Assembly: GCF_022605725.1 (NCBI RefSeq)
Contig: NC_065550.1
Location: 1,798,001-1,862,000, forward strand
From: Anthonomus grandis grandis
Taxonomy: Eukaryota > Arthropoda > Insecta > Coleoptera > Curculionidae
Direction of reading: 5' to 3'
DNA length: 64,000 nt
Shown here: positions 21,286 to 32,308 of the stretch, piece by piece
Layout: the number at the start of each line of letters is the position of its first letter
How positions within the stretch are numbered: the stretch's first letter is position 1
Made by a program: the position numbers and the translations under genes
The notes under the pieces: model-generated
Database searches by the model: none
What the model was told of the DNA's origin: nothing
What the model saw: only the letters and a program-made list of their open reading frames with translations

Positions 21286-21497
21286 TTGACAAACTATACA
21301 TGGTATTCAAAAAAAGTAAAAAAAAACATTTCGTGTACGTTAGGTTGCCTACCCACCTGCCACATAGAGTCCAATTTTAAGACAACCCCATCTCCGAATG
21401 GGGGCTTTTCCGGACATGGGTTCCTATGCTCAAAATACTTGCCTATGGCGTCCCTACCTACCCTACAATTTTTGCCAAAGTTACCGTGGTCACCCTG
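21286..21497 (-). repeat. Right terminal inverted repeat, ~212 bp
   Basis: Reverse-complement copy of 19517-19730, ending ACCGTGGTCACCCTG directly before TA. Differences from the left copy are few substitutions and short indels. Confidence 0.88.
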
Positions 21498-21499
21498 TA

Positions 21500-22829
21500 T
21501 AATAATAATAAAATATTTTATTTCCATAAAAATGCTCTTTATTAGCACCTTCCTCTAATGAAGTCCGTTAAAAAAAAACGCATAAATAGCCATAAATGGT
21601 AATATTACTTATACTCAAACTTTATAATAATTAATAAATATTTATCATGTAAATATTTGTTGACGACGTCACTGGTAGAGAGTTCTTGTATCGGTGGCAA
21701 CAATGCGATCGAGCGGCGTTGCGATGCCATTACCGTTTTCTCTAATATACTTTATTTACATTTATTTAACGTTATATATTGACTTCTATATAGAGTATCT
21801 TATCATATTTTATTAAAGGTGAAAGCTAGTATTGTTTTGTGGCTTCGAAAATAACTGAAAATTTTTATGATATTATAAAATGATTTCTACCATTCCTCTA
21901 TAAGCATTTGTTATCATTGCATCAGAGATCTTGGAAGCAAACGAACCTGCCCATAGTTCCACGACCTACAACTTCTAGCCTTTCATTGTTCTAGACTTAC
22001 TTATAAAGTAAAATTAATGCGGTAAAGAAAACGTCTAGCCGCATTTTTATCGCCGACTAAACTCCAGGTCCCGTAATTCCATACACCCATCATTGTGAAA
22101 ACGTTAATCGAAACCTAATATTTAAACGAAGCGAACCTATCCGTTTACTCCCGTTATTCAAGGGGTATTTTCGTAATTGGTTGAGCACAAACAAAAGCAA
22201 ATTTTAACTAGAGTAAACACTTTGTCACAAACAATCTGCTTTCCTCTGGTTCTATATCATTTACCGAATAATAATTTTATGTCGGCTCCCAGGGCGCTAG
22301 CAAGCGCTATACAGGTTTACTATACTTTGCTTAATGGGGGGTTAATTTACATTTATTTACAATTAATCTTCTTTTTAAGCTTCTTCATTAGCAGAGGTAT
22401 ACGCGGCTTACAAGGTTCAAGGTTTTTAATTAACTTTATTTAAATAAGTTACTAAAAAAAATCGGTGTACTGTGGAGCATATAAGAAGTTTTATCAAATT
22501 GAATTCGGTACTTTCTAGAGTAAATTAACAGTAAATAATCCTAAGCTAATTATAACTTTAACGGAATATATGTTTGCAACTTGTCGCTCTTTTTCCTCTT
22601 TACATTGTATCTCTTTGTCAAAAGTAGGAAATCATTAAGGCAACTCTTACTTTTTATAATGACAAACAATTGATTTAATGTTATTTTAAACTAATATCTT
22701 AAGTCAAAATATTCTTTTCCTTCTTTGGTTCGCTTTTTCTTTAATTTCTCCTTTCATTATGTTTTGAAGTTGAATATATTTGCGTCTTCTTACTATCTCC
22801 CTAAAGTTTTAGAGTGTTTATTATTTCAT
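21500..22829. other. AT-rich, no gene recognised
   Basis: Six frames are closed or give low-complexity translations. No structural RNA or terminal repeat was recognised. A GC-richer patch at 21660-21740 has no visible coding content. Confidence 0.35.
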
Positions 22830-23400
22830 TCGTGTTCTGGATCCTCAGATTCATTTTAACGTTTGATATATTGTCAGTTCATGGAATTTATAATATGCGT
22901 TGATAATACGCTTTTCAAATGCCTGAAGCTTATCCAGTTTAACTTTTCTTAATAATCAGGTCTCTGTACTATAGAGAAGTATTAAAATATATGATCCATT
23001 TTAGCATTCTAAAATTTAATTTAATTTTCTTATTAGACAAAATTTGTAGCTTAGCTAAGATCGTTTTAGTTATTTCTATTGATAATTTAATTTCTGATAA
23101 CTGTTTAGCAATTCGTTTTTTCTGCCTTTATTTGTTTTTACTATTTACTTAGTCTATGGAGGTACCTTAGACTTTGATTTTCTTCTTGGATATTATCATA
23201 AATTTAGTTTTTTTTCAGGTTAATTTTTAAAACTACATGCGTCGCTTAAACTTTGTATAAGCGTTTGCAGATCTTTGAGGTGATCTGGTTTTATAATGGT
23301 ATCGTCTGCAAATTGTATGTCACTTAAAATCTGCCCATCAATTGTTATATTCCGTTCTTTCTCTTGCTTCTTCTTCTTTAAGGGCCATCTCCTCTTAGAA
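22830..23400 (-). pseudogene. LINE reverse transcriptase fragment
   Basis: On the minus strand from about 23375, NITIDGQILSDIQFADDTII then DLQTLIQSLSDACSFKINLK: the catalytic FADD box and the thumb-side residues of a LINE reverse transcriptase. Further on, after stops and shifts, the palm/thumb tail is visible (FRMLKWIIYFNTSL, ASGI.KAYYQRIL, PWTDNISNVK, to about 22855), comparable with the 'YVFSVLLYG.E.W' and 'IPWTDHVTN' tail of many insect LINEs. No ATG-initiated frame survives. Same general type as the 9765-10430 remnant, perhaps the same family. Confidence 0.62.
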
Positions 23401-23809
23401 CGGTGGCTATTAACCTAGGTATTCTCACTTTTGATGCTGCAAATCTAAAAAACTCAACGGACATACAGTTGTATCAGTTTCTCAGCTTATTTAACCGGGA
23501 AATGCACCTTTTCCTTCTGCTGCTTTTTCCTTGTATACTTCCCTGCATAATAACAAATATTAAAATAATATATTAAATATTAATTTGATACATACTAATA
23601 AGGTTATGCAATTTGCTACAATGGAGTCTATATAATTCAATAATTATACAGAGTAAAATACACCTAGGTAACCAAATACCTGTATGTGCAGAGCGTTGTC
23701 ACTTTAAAGGAATACAATTTACTAAAATCCATTTATTACCAAAAGAAATACAAATTTTCACTCATAAAAAAAGAGAAAAAAAACATATTTTACAAATTAG
23801 CTAAAAGTT
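23401..23809. other. No recognisable coding content between two LINE fragments
   Basis: Short AT-rich spacer. A CTTCTTCTTC-type run at about 23365-23380 belongs to the adjoining fragment's border. Confidence 0.35.
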
Positions 23810-24669
23810 TATGTGATGAAAATATTCTTAAAAGTATTGAAATGTTTATCTATATAAGTTCTATATTCAACACCAAATTTATGCAAATTGTTTATTTGCT
23901 TTATGGGAGATGGTAATAAGTTTCTGTTAACATTTATCCTCGTTTGGTAGTTACGGCTTATAAAGTCTTTCGTTTTAGAAGATTTGTGAACATATCCACA
24001 GGCAGGCATATTAAATGCATCTCTACAGTAAAGTAAATGGGTAGAATAGCCTTTTTTTGTCTCTATAAATAACTTTTAATAAATAGTTTTGAACTACAGT
24101 TAAGCTGTACAATTAATTTTGGTAGATTCCTCCCCAAACAACCACACCATACCGAAGCAAAGGCTCAACAATACCCCTACAAATCAGAATTAACATCTGT
24201 ATGCCTACAATTTTCTTTATGGTATAAAATGTATGTATTAACTTTCTTATATTTTTTGTCAATTTTAATACATGATGATTCCATTTGAGGTGTTGGTCAA
24301 TCACTATGCCTAAATATTTTGTATGTTTAATCTGCTGTAAATTACTTGATTATTTATGGAGGCTTTCTATATAAATGGCGTCATAATATGGACGATTCGC
24401 AGATGAGAGAGAAAAAGGCAATATAGGTCGTTTGTATGACATTTAATTTTTAAAATTTGGAAGTCTAACCCATGTTTGATTTTGTCAAAGCCATCAATGA
24501 CATCATCCTTTACACAGTCCCTCAAAGTATCTCCTTTGAGAAAACAACCTCTGTGCCATCAGCATATGATATAACAGTTCCATTTTTCATTGCAATATTA
24601 TTCAGGAGAGAATTAATGTATGCTACAAAGAGAATAGGACCACGTACAGTACCCTGGGAATGTCATTTT
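23810..24669 (-). pseudogene. LINE reverse transcriptase, C-terminal half
   Basis: Minus strand: SQGTVRGPILFVAYINSLLN (about 24660-24600) is the 'PQGT.LGP.LF..YIN' region. NGTVISYADGTEVVFSKGD follows, where the catalytic YADD has become YADG. Then LDFQILKIKC, a jump, and DQHLKWNHHVLKLTKNIRKL (about 24300-24240), IVEPLLRYGVVVWGG (about 24158-24115) and a C-terminal tail (NMPACGYVHKSSKTKDF, about 24010-23960). The layout and the motif 'EPLLRYGVVVWGG' match CR1/jockey-like elements such as LINE B at 59-62 kb. Loss of the second catalytic Asp makes it inactive. Its 5' side is cut off by the LTR-like repeat at 24670. Confidence 0.8.
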
Positions 24670-25320
24670 TGTTTTGTTAGGCTTAATACTGTACATTTAT
24701 TCTAATTGCGACAACCCTGAATATCCCTATGCCAAGGACGACTCGCTATTGCTTAGGGTAGGTGGCCTGATCGGGCCCAATAAAGAAGATAGCACCGCAC
24801 CGCACTTCCGCGTCATCCTTCACCCAGTCAACACATGGTTGTGCTCGTCTTTTCCTATCCTACAGATTCCTTTCTTTGACCCTTTCCTACGCCTTGCCGT
24901 TAGTACAACGTGCATTTCAGAATTAAACTTTGTGAAAGTTTCTATCCCACTTCCGCGTTATCCTTTATCCCGTTAACACGTGCTTGTTCGTCTTCTCTAT
25001 CCTTTTAATCTCTTTCTCAGACCCTCCTCAATCCCTTGCCGGTGGTAGCCAATCCTATTCACGCCGGTAACCAGGCCGGGCGATGCCGGATGCATCGTAG
25101 GGAGGCGACATCGTGCATTAAAAAGTTTCGATTGTGATTGATACTTTAATATAGTGAAAGAGTCGATTCGAGGAACAGGGTACATACCCGACGGTTTTCC
25201 TGAATCTCCAAATCGTGCTGGCAAATTGCCTCGTAGCAGAGCCATCAATTGAACAGAACAAGAGATAGCACCGGTATGAAGGTTGAATGTGGCGGGGCGG
25301 AATAGTCTGCCACCCAAGAT
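24670..25320 (+). repeat. LTR-like repeat, probable solo LTR of the 33.2-34.4-kb gypsy
   Basis: The first ~120 bases (TGTTTTGTTAGGCTTAATAC... to AAGAAGATA) match 34291-34411, which lies directly behind a gypsy polypurine tract and so is the start of that element's LTR. Here no integrase or polypurine tract precedes it; it abuts a LINE reverse transcriptase instead, as a solo LTR would. Similarity beyond ~120 bp cannot be tested because the other copy is cut short. The right border and a target duplication were not found, so the end given is approximate. Confidence 0.5.
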
Positions 25321-26744
25321 GGCCGATTGACTAATTTTTGACGTACATCAAATATGACAATAGTGACATTTTAACTGTCGTATTTGACGATTGTCTTTTT
25401 TAGGTTCTCTTTGGGTGAAAAACAAGCCAAGCCTCAAGATTTTCTTCCAATTTAAAGTTTTTAAGTAATTTTATAGTTTTTTGTAGTTTTTTTTGAGTCA
25501 GGGGTTGATAAATTATTTTACAAACGCGCTAACATCGAATCATCGTACGGAGTAGGAGACAGGTAAATTTCAATTATGACATACCTAAGTGTTTTCTAAT
25601 AATGTTAAGGTGCATCTTAAATGTATTATCATTTTTCAGGGTATAATTATAGATTTAATGCTATTTTGGACATATCTATGTTACTGTTTTCAATTTAACA
25701 TGATGTTACAGGTTTAATCTCCAACAGATATATTAATTGATTTATTAATTTTTTTTACCAAGATAAAGTAAATCTCAACCATAGTTTCATAAAATAATTT
25801 ATTTAAAAAATCATACATAAATATACATACTACACAGATATGATACACCGTTAAGATGGTCCCTCCTAACATACCCGATCTGAAACGCAAGGAAAACCAT
25901 TATTGGATGAGGAAAGTAAATAATAATATGGGATATTATTTCATTGTTTTGTTGATTGAATAGAATTAGGAACTGCCATTGATTTTGCATTGATTTTACC
26001 TTGCAGGTCAATTTGGACTATTTTAGATTTTAATGAATACTGAGCACATATTAACTATTTGTTTATTTTGTGCAAATCATAAGGATCAATAGTGATAAGA
26101 ATGTTAATGTCAATCTGGTCTGTCAGTTTTTTTTGTAAATCATTGTTGCTAAACCATGACCTCAAGTTATAGATTGCTCCATAGTTGCAAATTACTTAAA
26201 CCAATGTTGGTACCAGATAGTACCCAGTAGTTAAACCCAGCATGTCAACACCTAGGTACTTGACAGATAAATGCATTCCTTAAAATCTGGGGGAAACTGA
26301 CAATCCTATTTTTAATAGATTAATTCTTTATCTGGTTCTAGAGTATGACAGATAGTTTCGCTTAATGCGGATGTGAAAAGGTAGACCCTATCTTAGCCTA
26401 ATTTTTTTTGTAGTTACTAGTATGTGCTAGGATAGCTTAATTGCTGATTTTCTAAGTAGGCCTAAGAGTTTATAGGGCTCCTTGTTTTTGTTGTGGTAAA
26501 TAAACCCCAGAAAAGGCCACATTCCATCTTCGGTAAGTTAGCACATGTTACATGCCTAAGTCATTTTCCTATTTTTTTCATCTAATTAATTTTTTATTTG
26601 CATGCTTTTCGGTTTAACTCAAAAGAACATCAATGCATCCAACTTTTCAGAGAGCAATTTTATAAAATTTAACTTACTTACCCACACAAAAATGCCATAA
26701 AATTGACAGCCATGTTGAACCTCATGTGTGGTCTCCATTTTTAG
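25321..26744. other. AT-rich non-coding sequence, possible intron
   Basis: No protein recognised. A donor-like GAGACAG|GTAAAT at 25562/25563 follows a slightly less AT-rich segment. Together with the candidate exon at 26745 it could be exon 1 and intron 1 of a host transcription unit. This is speculative. Confidence 0.25.
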
Positions 26745-27054
26745 GCTTTCCTGTACCTTCTGCTTATCCTCTGCTTCTGCTTTTGCTGCATTTTTATTGT
26801 TACTGCTTCCACCTCACTTCCTACTTCACGTGTTACCACATCAAGTCGCTTGGATCATCACCTCCGGAACCTGCATTCCTCCCAATCGGCTACACCTAAT
26901 ACCGATTGCCTTCCACTACCTGCTAGACATTCTGGAAGCATCCTAACTGGTCAATCTGCTGCTGCCTCTTTTGACCCAAACGTATAGCTGCCAACAAAGG
27001 AGCCCCATTCAGATCAGGTGGGCCCTGCTACCAGTCGGAGAGACTCAGAATTTC
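26745..27054 (+). other. Candidate non-coding exon
   Basis: A 310-base block clearly less AT-rich than both flanks, preceded by a polypyrimidine-type acceptor (CCATTTTTAG) and ended by a donor (TTTCAG|GTAGCC). No frame is open across the whole block: each has a stop, so if it is spliced it would be untranslated or belong to a long non-coding RNA. One frame gives a Ser/Thr-rich peptide of about 75 residues. No family was recognised. Confidence 0.25.
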
Positions 27055-28199
27055 AGGTAGCCCCTTCTTTTTTTTTTGGCTTGGTTTCCTCAGGTATTGA
27101 TTTATCGGTTCGTCGTAATTTATAGATTTTTTTTTTTGGAATTAATATGTAGAAATTATCACAGATTTTAAATTCAATTTAGCAAAATTGTTTATATAGC
27201 CACCATCACTGATTTCATTTGAAATTGGGAACTGAGTATATACGTATATGCGAGGTATTATCAGATGTACAATTGAATAAGTATTAAGTGCTAAATTTTA
27301 CTTTATTTTCTTTCTCATAATTTTAAATTTCATAATTATAACTTAAGTATTAGAGCATTACTGTCTTTGTATTTATTTTTTTGAACTGAGGTTATAGATT
27401 AAATTAGTTGTCAATTATGACATTGATTTATCTTTCAATACTAAAGCTGGGTTTAACGATATAAAGCTGCGTTTTCTTTGCGTGCCCTAATAAAGGCTAA
27501 TAATCATAACCCTGGAACCCACATTTAGGCATTGTGCGAGAAACAGTGCAATAATGAGTTTTAATTCTTGGAGCTCCACTGGGAAAATGTCTAGTATTTC
27601 CTTTTCCTTATCTTCATCCACATTAAGATATTCATGAAAATATACTTTATGCACTAGTTTCTATATTAGGAATTGCCCAGACAGTCACAGAAATCCATTG
27701 AATTATCCATCGATCCATCCTTACAAAAATCTTGGAGGAAGATCTGTCATGTAAGTCTGACTAAAAATGTCAGCAATTATCGAGTTTGCTCCAAACACTT
27801 TTCCGATTCTGATTTTAACAACCCTGATAATCCTGTGCGACTTAGATAGAACGCTGGAGTAGAAATGAGATTCAGTTAATTCGGATGGAGTACAACACTT
27901 ATTTGTTCAGTTTAAAGAAAATGATGACATCCAGATTGACAAATCCTTCTCAAAAACTGATTTCCCTAATCGACTTAATCCACCTTTTATACATACTTGG
28001 ATAATCATGATCATTTAGAGAAAAAGTTTTGGTTGGTTTATTAACATTTTTTTAAGGACCTTTTTTGTGACCAGCATGACATTGTAAAACAAATTGTTTA
28101 AGGTAACACTAGCTTAACTATTTATAAATATTTAAAGGATTGAAATAAAAAGCCAACTTTAAAACCACAACAACAATCTTTAAGTGTTGGCCATTCTAA
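27055..28199. other. No gene recognised
   Basis: AT-rich with T-runs at about 27068 and 27130. The last part may include unreadable 5' remains of the LINE that becomes recognisable from 28.2 kb. Confidence 0.3.
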
Positions 28200-29575
28200 A
28201 AAATAGAAAAAGTTTCGACAAGCTAAAATGTTTTCAAAAAAACAAAAACCTTGAATATCCTCATTTAATACTCATGATACACAATCAAAATCATTTAATG
28301 TATTATAATGATAAAAATATTGTAACTCAGGGTGAGACATTAGATTCAACTGGAATAAGTGATCACCTATTGACGTTTTGCTATATAAACATAACATGTA
28401 TTATAAAAATTGAAAAATTTTTGACTATAATGAATTTTAAGCATTTCGATTAACCTGAATTTTTACTTGACCTTCAGTCTGAAATATGGTGGGATGAATT
28501 GTTGTACCTTCATGATATAGATAGTAAAGTTGAGTATCTGACTCCTAATATAAAGTATTTAGTTGATAAGCATGCTCCCGTAAGGTCCATTAGAGTGACT
28601 AAGCCTTATGCACCATGGTTGACTTATGCAATAAGAGGTTTAATGAGGAAAAGGGACAAGGCAAGGCTCAAATATAAATTAAATAACTCTACAGAAAATT
28701 TTGGACATTATAAAATACTTCGAAATCTTACTAAGAATTCTATACGTAAGAAAAAGTTGGCTTATTTGCAATTTTTGAAGACCAAAAGGCTCAACGAAAA
28801 GTTTGGCAAACTTTAAGAGACCTCAATGTTTATGTTCCTACAAATACAGTTATTCAGATTCCTCCTGAATTGGTAAATGTGGAACAGATAAATACATATT
28901 TCTGCAGAGTTTTTAAATAATCAAACAACTGTGATAATAAAGTAGCATATCATAATAATAATAAAATAAGGGAAGGCATACAATTTACTTTCAAATTGGT
29001 CGATCCCTCTGATGTGTTTAAGTATGTGCAGAGCATTAAGTCAAATGCTGCAGGTATTGATGGCATAACACTTCAGATGGTGAAACTGTGTTTTCATGTG
29101 ATATATAACTCATATTGTCAATAGTTGTCTCGAACATGGTCATTTGTTGGAAAGAATCTCTTGTTACCCCACTACCTAAAAATCATGATCCTGTCAGTTT
29201 TACGGATTTGACGCCTGTTAGTCTGCTTCCTGTAATATCAAAGGTTCTGGAAAGAGTGGTTCATGTTCAGATCACTGATTACTTTAATACAAATGGCTTT
29301 TTTCCTGTGCATCAATTGGGCTTTAGAGCTGGTCACAGTACAACAGCTGCACTTCCAAATATTACTGAGACATTGTAAAAATTCAAGATAGGCAAATGGC
29401 TGCTATAATGATTTTGATAGACTACTCTGAAGCCTTTGATGTTATTGATCATGAGTTGATGTGTGCCGAGCTATCATATTATGGTTTTGGGGAGGTTAAA
29501 ATACTGTTCTTTAGGTCATATTTAACAGGTCGAAGGCAGGTAGTTACCTATCTGGTAGCTCTCACCACCGGTAGT
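28200..29575 (+). pseudogene. Jockey/CR1-like LINE, central fragment
   Basis: Starts in the C-terminal endonuclease: the motif TGISDHLLTFCYINI (about 28350-28394) holds the conserved S-D-H. The connector follows (PNIKYLVDKHAPVRSIRVTK and PWLTYAIRGLMRKRDKARLK, 28549-28670). After a gap with stops comes the RT start (SNAAGIDGITLQMVKLC, 29042-29092; KESLVTPLPKNHDPVSF; PVSLLPVISKVLERVV; VHQLGFRAGHSTTAAL) and DYSEAFDVIDHELM (about 29420-29462). It ends shortly after SYLTGRRQVV, where mariner-type sequence takes over at about 29585. The catalytic YADD region is missing altogether. Frames change at least three times. Confidence 0.85.
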
Positions 29576-29584
29576 CACCTATCC

Positions 29585-29792
29585 GGTTCTCAGATTTTTT
29601 TTATGGGGTTTTGTAAAAGAAATTGTTTATAGTAGAAATCCACCTACAACGGCAGTAGATATGGAGCAAAAAATACGGGATGTGTTTGCTCAAGTAACTC
29701 CACAAATGCTACATGAAGTAGAAAGAAGTTTTCAGGAACGTATTAATTTATGTTTTGAACAAAACGGAGGACATATTGAACACTTAATGTAA
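29585..29792 (+). pseudogene. Mariner-type transposase, C-terminal end
   Basis: Reads DFF then, after a one-base loss in the T-run, WGFVKEIVYSRNPPTTAVDM, EQKIRDVFAQVTPQMLHEVE and FEQNGGHIEHLM with a stop at 29790-29792. This is the tail that follows the third catalytic Asp in the DD41D-type copies at 20.9 and 55.6 kb. The rest of the gene is absent; the fragment is fused to a truncated LINE on its left. Confidence 0.78.
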
Positions 29793-29931
29793 TAATAATA
29801 AAATGATAAATATTTTTAATATGCTTGTTTAATTATTATCGTGAATATTTTAAAAACGACTAAAGATAGCTAACATAATTAAAAATTTGCATGTATTAAA
29901 TCTTCATTAAGCGGATAAAAAATATACAGGG

Positions 29932-30008
29932 TGTTTCATTAAAAAAAAGCGAGAAATGTAGCTTTGAAATTCGTAAAATATGATTGCTAACTACGAACAC
30001 CCTGTATA
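29932..30008. mobile_element. Short inverted-repeat element (~77 bp)
   Basis: TACAGGGTGTTTCAT at the left is mirrored by GAACACCCTGTA at the right with ~50 bp between. The ends are the same 'CAGGGTGTT' as the mariner-type elements, so this is either a miniature derivative or the joined ends of a decayed copy (the C-terminal fragment at 29585 is close by). Confidence 0.5.
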
Positions 30009-30509
30009 TGACAGAAGGAAACAATTTAAGTCAAAGTAATTCTTCATCCTTCTAGAATCCCAATTAAGTCCAATATTGACATTGAATTAACATTTCTAGT
30101 ATCAAGATGAAATTAAATGATGTAATGATTTTTAGATTTTTTTGATAAAAAAAATTATTGCAGTCAAACTGCGCAAGGCGGTCTTAAAAAAAAATAAAAA
30201 GAATAGCATTCCATTTTAAAAAAATGCTGCTTATATCCCCCTACTTCTTTGAAGCACCCTATATACTTCAAAATATTTTCCAGATATGCGCTATCAGGTC
30301 CCAAAAATTTTTTAAGAGGTTAGAAAATTTTAACCTAATTTGTTAGGCTTTATGGAAGACCGAAGCACTGTTGCAGGACCCTGTATAATAACTTACATCT
30401 TCAATTTAAGGTTTGCAATATTGGTTATTTAAGGTCTAAGTAGAAGAGGTATTCATTAGATGTGCAGTAGATTTTTAGAACTTTTTTAGAGGCAGATATA
30501 TTATATGTA
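30009..30509. other. No gene; another CCCTGTATAA end motif
   Basis: Non-coding. GGACCCTGTATAATAAC at about 30379-30395 is again a mariner-type end. Nothing else was recognised. Confidence 0.35.
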
Positions 30510-30686
30510 CAGTAGTGGAAAAATGTAGAGCAACATTTAATAAGTTGCTAAAATAAAATATTAGATGATGACTTTTAGCATAAAATTTCTGTAAATAAAA
30601 ACATATGGTACTAATAAATGGTTTGCCAATAAAAACTGTTAATTCTTGTCTCGTTTTACCAAGGGACACAAAAAAGAATACTTCAG

Positions 30687-30713
30687 AGTGGAAAAAAGTA
30701 AAGCAACATTTTT
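30687..30713 (+). repeat. Inner direct repeat, left end of Tc1
   Basis: GTGGAAAAAAGTAAAGCAAC repeats the terminal motif about 175 bp inside the left end, with a few changes relative to the outer copy. Confidence 0.85.
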
Positions 30714-30793
30714 GAAATATTTCTCAAATCATGCAAAATATTTCACTTAGTGTTAGTTTAAACTGATAAGTTGACGGTATTTGGCCGCCTAAG

Positions 30794-31816
30794 ATGCCTC
30801 GCGGTAAACATTTATCTGTCGATATTAAAAATAGAATTGTTGATTTATACAAAAGTGGTCAAAAGCAGATTGCTATTGCAAAGACATATAGGTTACATAG
30901 ATCTATCGTGTCTCGTATAATTAAGCAGTTTCATATAAATAGTGATTTATCTGTTAAGAAAAAGTCAGAGAGACGTAGAAAAATCACTCCATATACCGAT
31001 AAACAAATTATCAAAATTGCTAAAAATGAGCCTTTTCTGGGATCCAATAAGATAAAGCACCGCATATCCGAAGAGCTTGGAGTAAACGTGACTTCGAGGA
31101 TGGTGAGAAATAGACTATTAGAGGCCAAGTTATTTGCCAGAAGACCTGCCAAAAAACCGCTGCTATCAAAAAAAAATAGACGTTCCCGTTTAAGTTTTGC
31201 CAAAACGCATCTACATTATACAGAGCATGATTTAAAAAAGGTAATCTGGAGTGATGAATCCAAGTTTTGTTTGTTCAAAAGTGATGGAATTGTGTATGTT
31301 AGACGCCCTGTCATTGAAAGACTCAACCCCAAGTATACCTGTCCAACAGTGAAATATGGTGGTGGAGCAGTAATGGTTTGGGGATGCTTTTCGGGCTATG
31401 GTATGGGCCCCATATATAAAATAGAAGGTATAATGGACCGGTTTCAATATAAGGACATATTAGAGAGCCAAATGATTCCATATGCTGATGATACTATGCC
31501 TTTAAGACATTTATTTCAACAGGACAACGATCCCAAGCATTCTTCTAGGTTGGTAAAAGCTTGGTTCAGAAAGGAAAACATTAATGTAATGGAATGACCT
31601 TCACAATCTCCTGATCTCAATCCAATTGAGAATCTGTGGGACATTATAGATTCCAAAATCAGAGAAAAATCTTATAAAAATCAGCAAGAATTGTTTGAAG
31701 CATTGAAGGAAGCATGGGTGAATATGAATCCAGGGATTATTTCTAAGCTAATAAGATCTATGCCAAAACGTTGTGAACATGTAATTAAGAATAACGGGTA
31801 CTTTACAAAATATTAA
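30794..31816 (+). pseudogene. Tc1 transposase, 340 codons with one TGA
   Basis: Normal length for the family. ATG 30794, then a paired-type helix-turn-helix (LSVDIKNRIVDLYKSGQKQI and IAKTYRLHRSIVSRIIKQF, residues about 6-49) and a second one (SNKIKHRISEELGVNVTSRM, about 79-98). The catalytic domain has VIWSDESKFCLF (first Asp, about 152), a GGGAVMVWGCFSGYGMGPI Gly-rich box, LFQQDNDPKH (second Asp) and SPDLNPIENLWD (Glu). There are 34 residues between the second Asp and the Glu: DD34E. The single lesion is TGA at 31595-31597, where Tc1 proteins have Trp ('EWP.QSPDLNPIE'). The frame then continues to TAA at 31814-31816. The stop removes the Glu, so the copy is inactive unless read through. Confidence 0.95.
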
Positions 31817-31865
31817 CTTATGTTTTTTTTTATTTATTAGAAATGAAATAAAAACGAGTATTAAA

Positions 31866-31890
31866 AGATGTTGCTTTACTTTTTTCCACC
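31866..31890 (-). repeat. Inner direct repeat, right end of Tc1
   Basis: GATGTTGCTTTACTTTTTTC, the inverted counterpart of the left inner repeat, about 170 bp inside the right end. Confidence 0.85.
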
Positions 31891-32149
31891 TAAAAAATAA
31901 TTTTTTAATAGAAAAATACTAAGGACAAGGAAACATGTTTTTTTTCTTAATATTAAATTGCTTGTGTAATAATAAATTACTGGAGTTAATTTTACTTCTG
32001 GTTTACATTCACTGCTTGAAAAAATAGTATTTTCAAATGTTGCTCTACTTTTTTCCACTACTGTATATACGTACTGCATTGTTATATTGTTATGGTTGGT
32101 TAAAACTGTTTTATCCTTAGTGTTATCTCTTAAAAGCATTCTATTGGAC

Positions 32150-32308
32150 TTTATCTGTTAACATTTAAAGATGGTGAAGTTAATATCCGGAGAATTGGTT
32201 GAGTGGAGGAATGGCCAGGAGGCTAAACTTCGCCAGTTGCGCTATTCTTGTATTGTATGTGCAAAGAAATAGTTAAATAAAGGCGTTATTTATTTATTTA
32301 TTTATTTT
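32150..32308 (+). mobile_element. LINE 3' end with (TTTA)n tail
   Basis: GTTGAGTGGAGGAATGGCCA and AGGAGGCTAAACTTCGCCAG resemble the 3'-terminal untranslated regions of insect LINEs. The segment ends in TAAATAAAGG and a (TTTA)n run at 32287-32308, as a strongly 5'-truncated insertion would. No coding sequence remains. Confidence 0.5.

Larger units (their letters stand above)
19517..21497 (+). mobile_element. Full-length mariner-type (DD41D-like) transposon, 1981 bp
   Basis: Bounded by long inverted repeats beginning CAGGGTGACCACGGTAACTT on the left and ending in its complement on the right, with TA at both outer borders (19515-19516 and 21498-21499), the Tc1/mariner target duplication. The transposase lies between in plus orientation. 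Compared with short mariner repeats (about 30 bp), the repeats here are unusually long (about 215 bp). Confidence 0.88.
30510..32063 (+). mobile_element. Tc1 transposon with IR/DR ends, 1554 bp
   Basis: Outer inverted repeats CAGTAGTGGAAAAATGTAGA (30510) and its complement ending CCACTACTG (32063), each flanked by TA. A second, inner copy of the motif occurs at both ends (GTGGAAAAAAGTAAAGCAAC at about 30690; GTTGCTTTACTTTTTTCCAC at about 31870). Each terminus therefore has two direct repeats of the transposase binding site about 170 bp apart, the IR/DR arrangement known from Sleeping Beauty-type Tc1 elements. The transposase ORF between is complete except for one stop. Confidence 0.92.

Noticed and set aside
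26728..26946. Leu-rich 72-codon frame resembling a signal or membrane peptide
   Set aside because: Created by a CTT/CTG-rich stretch crossing a splice-acceptor-like site; no further coding support.
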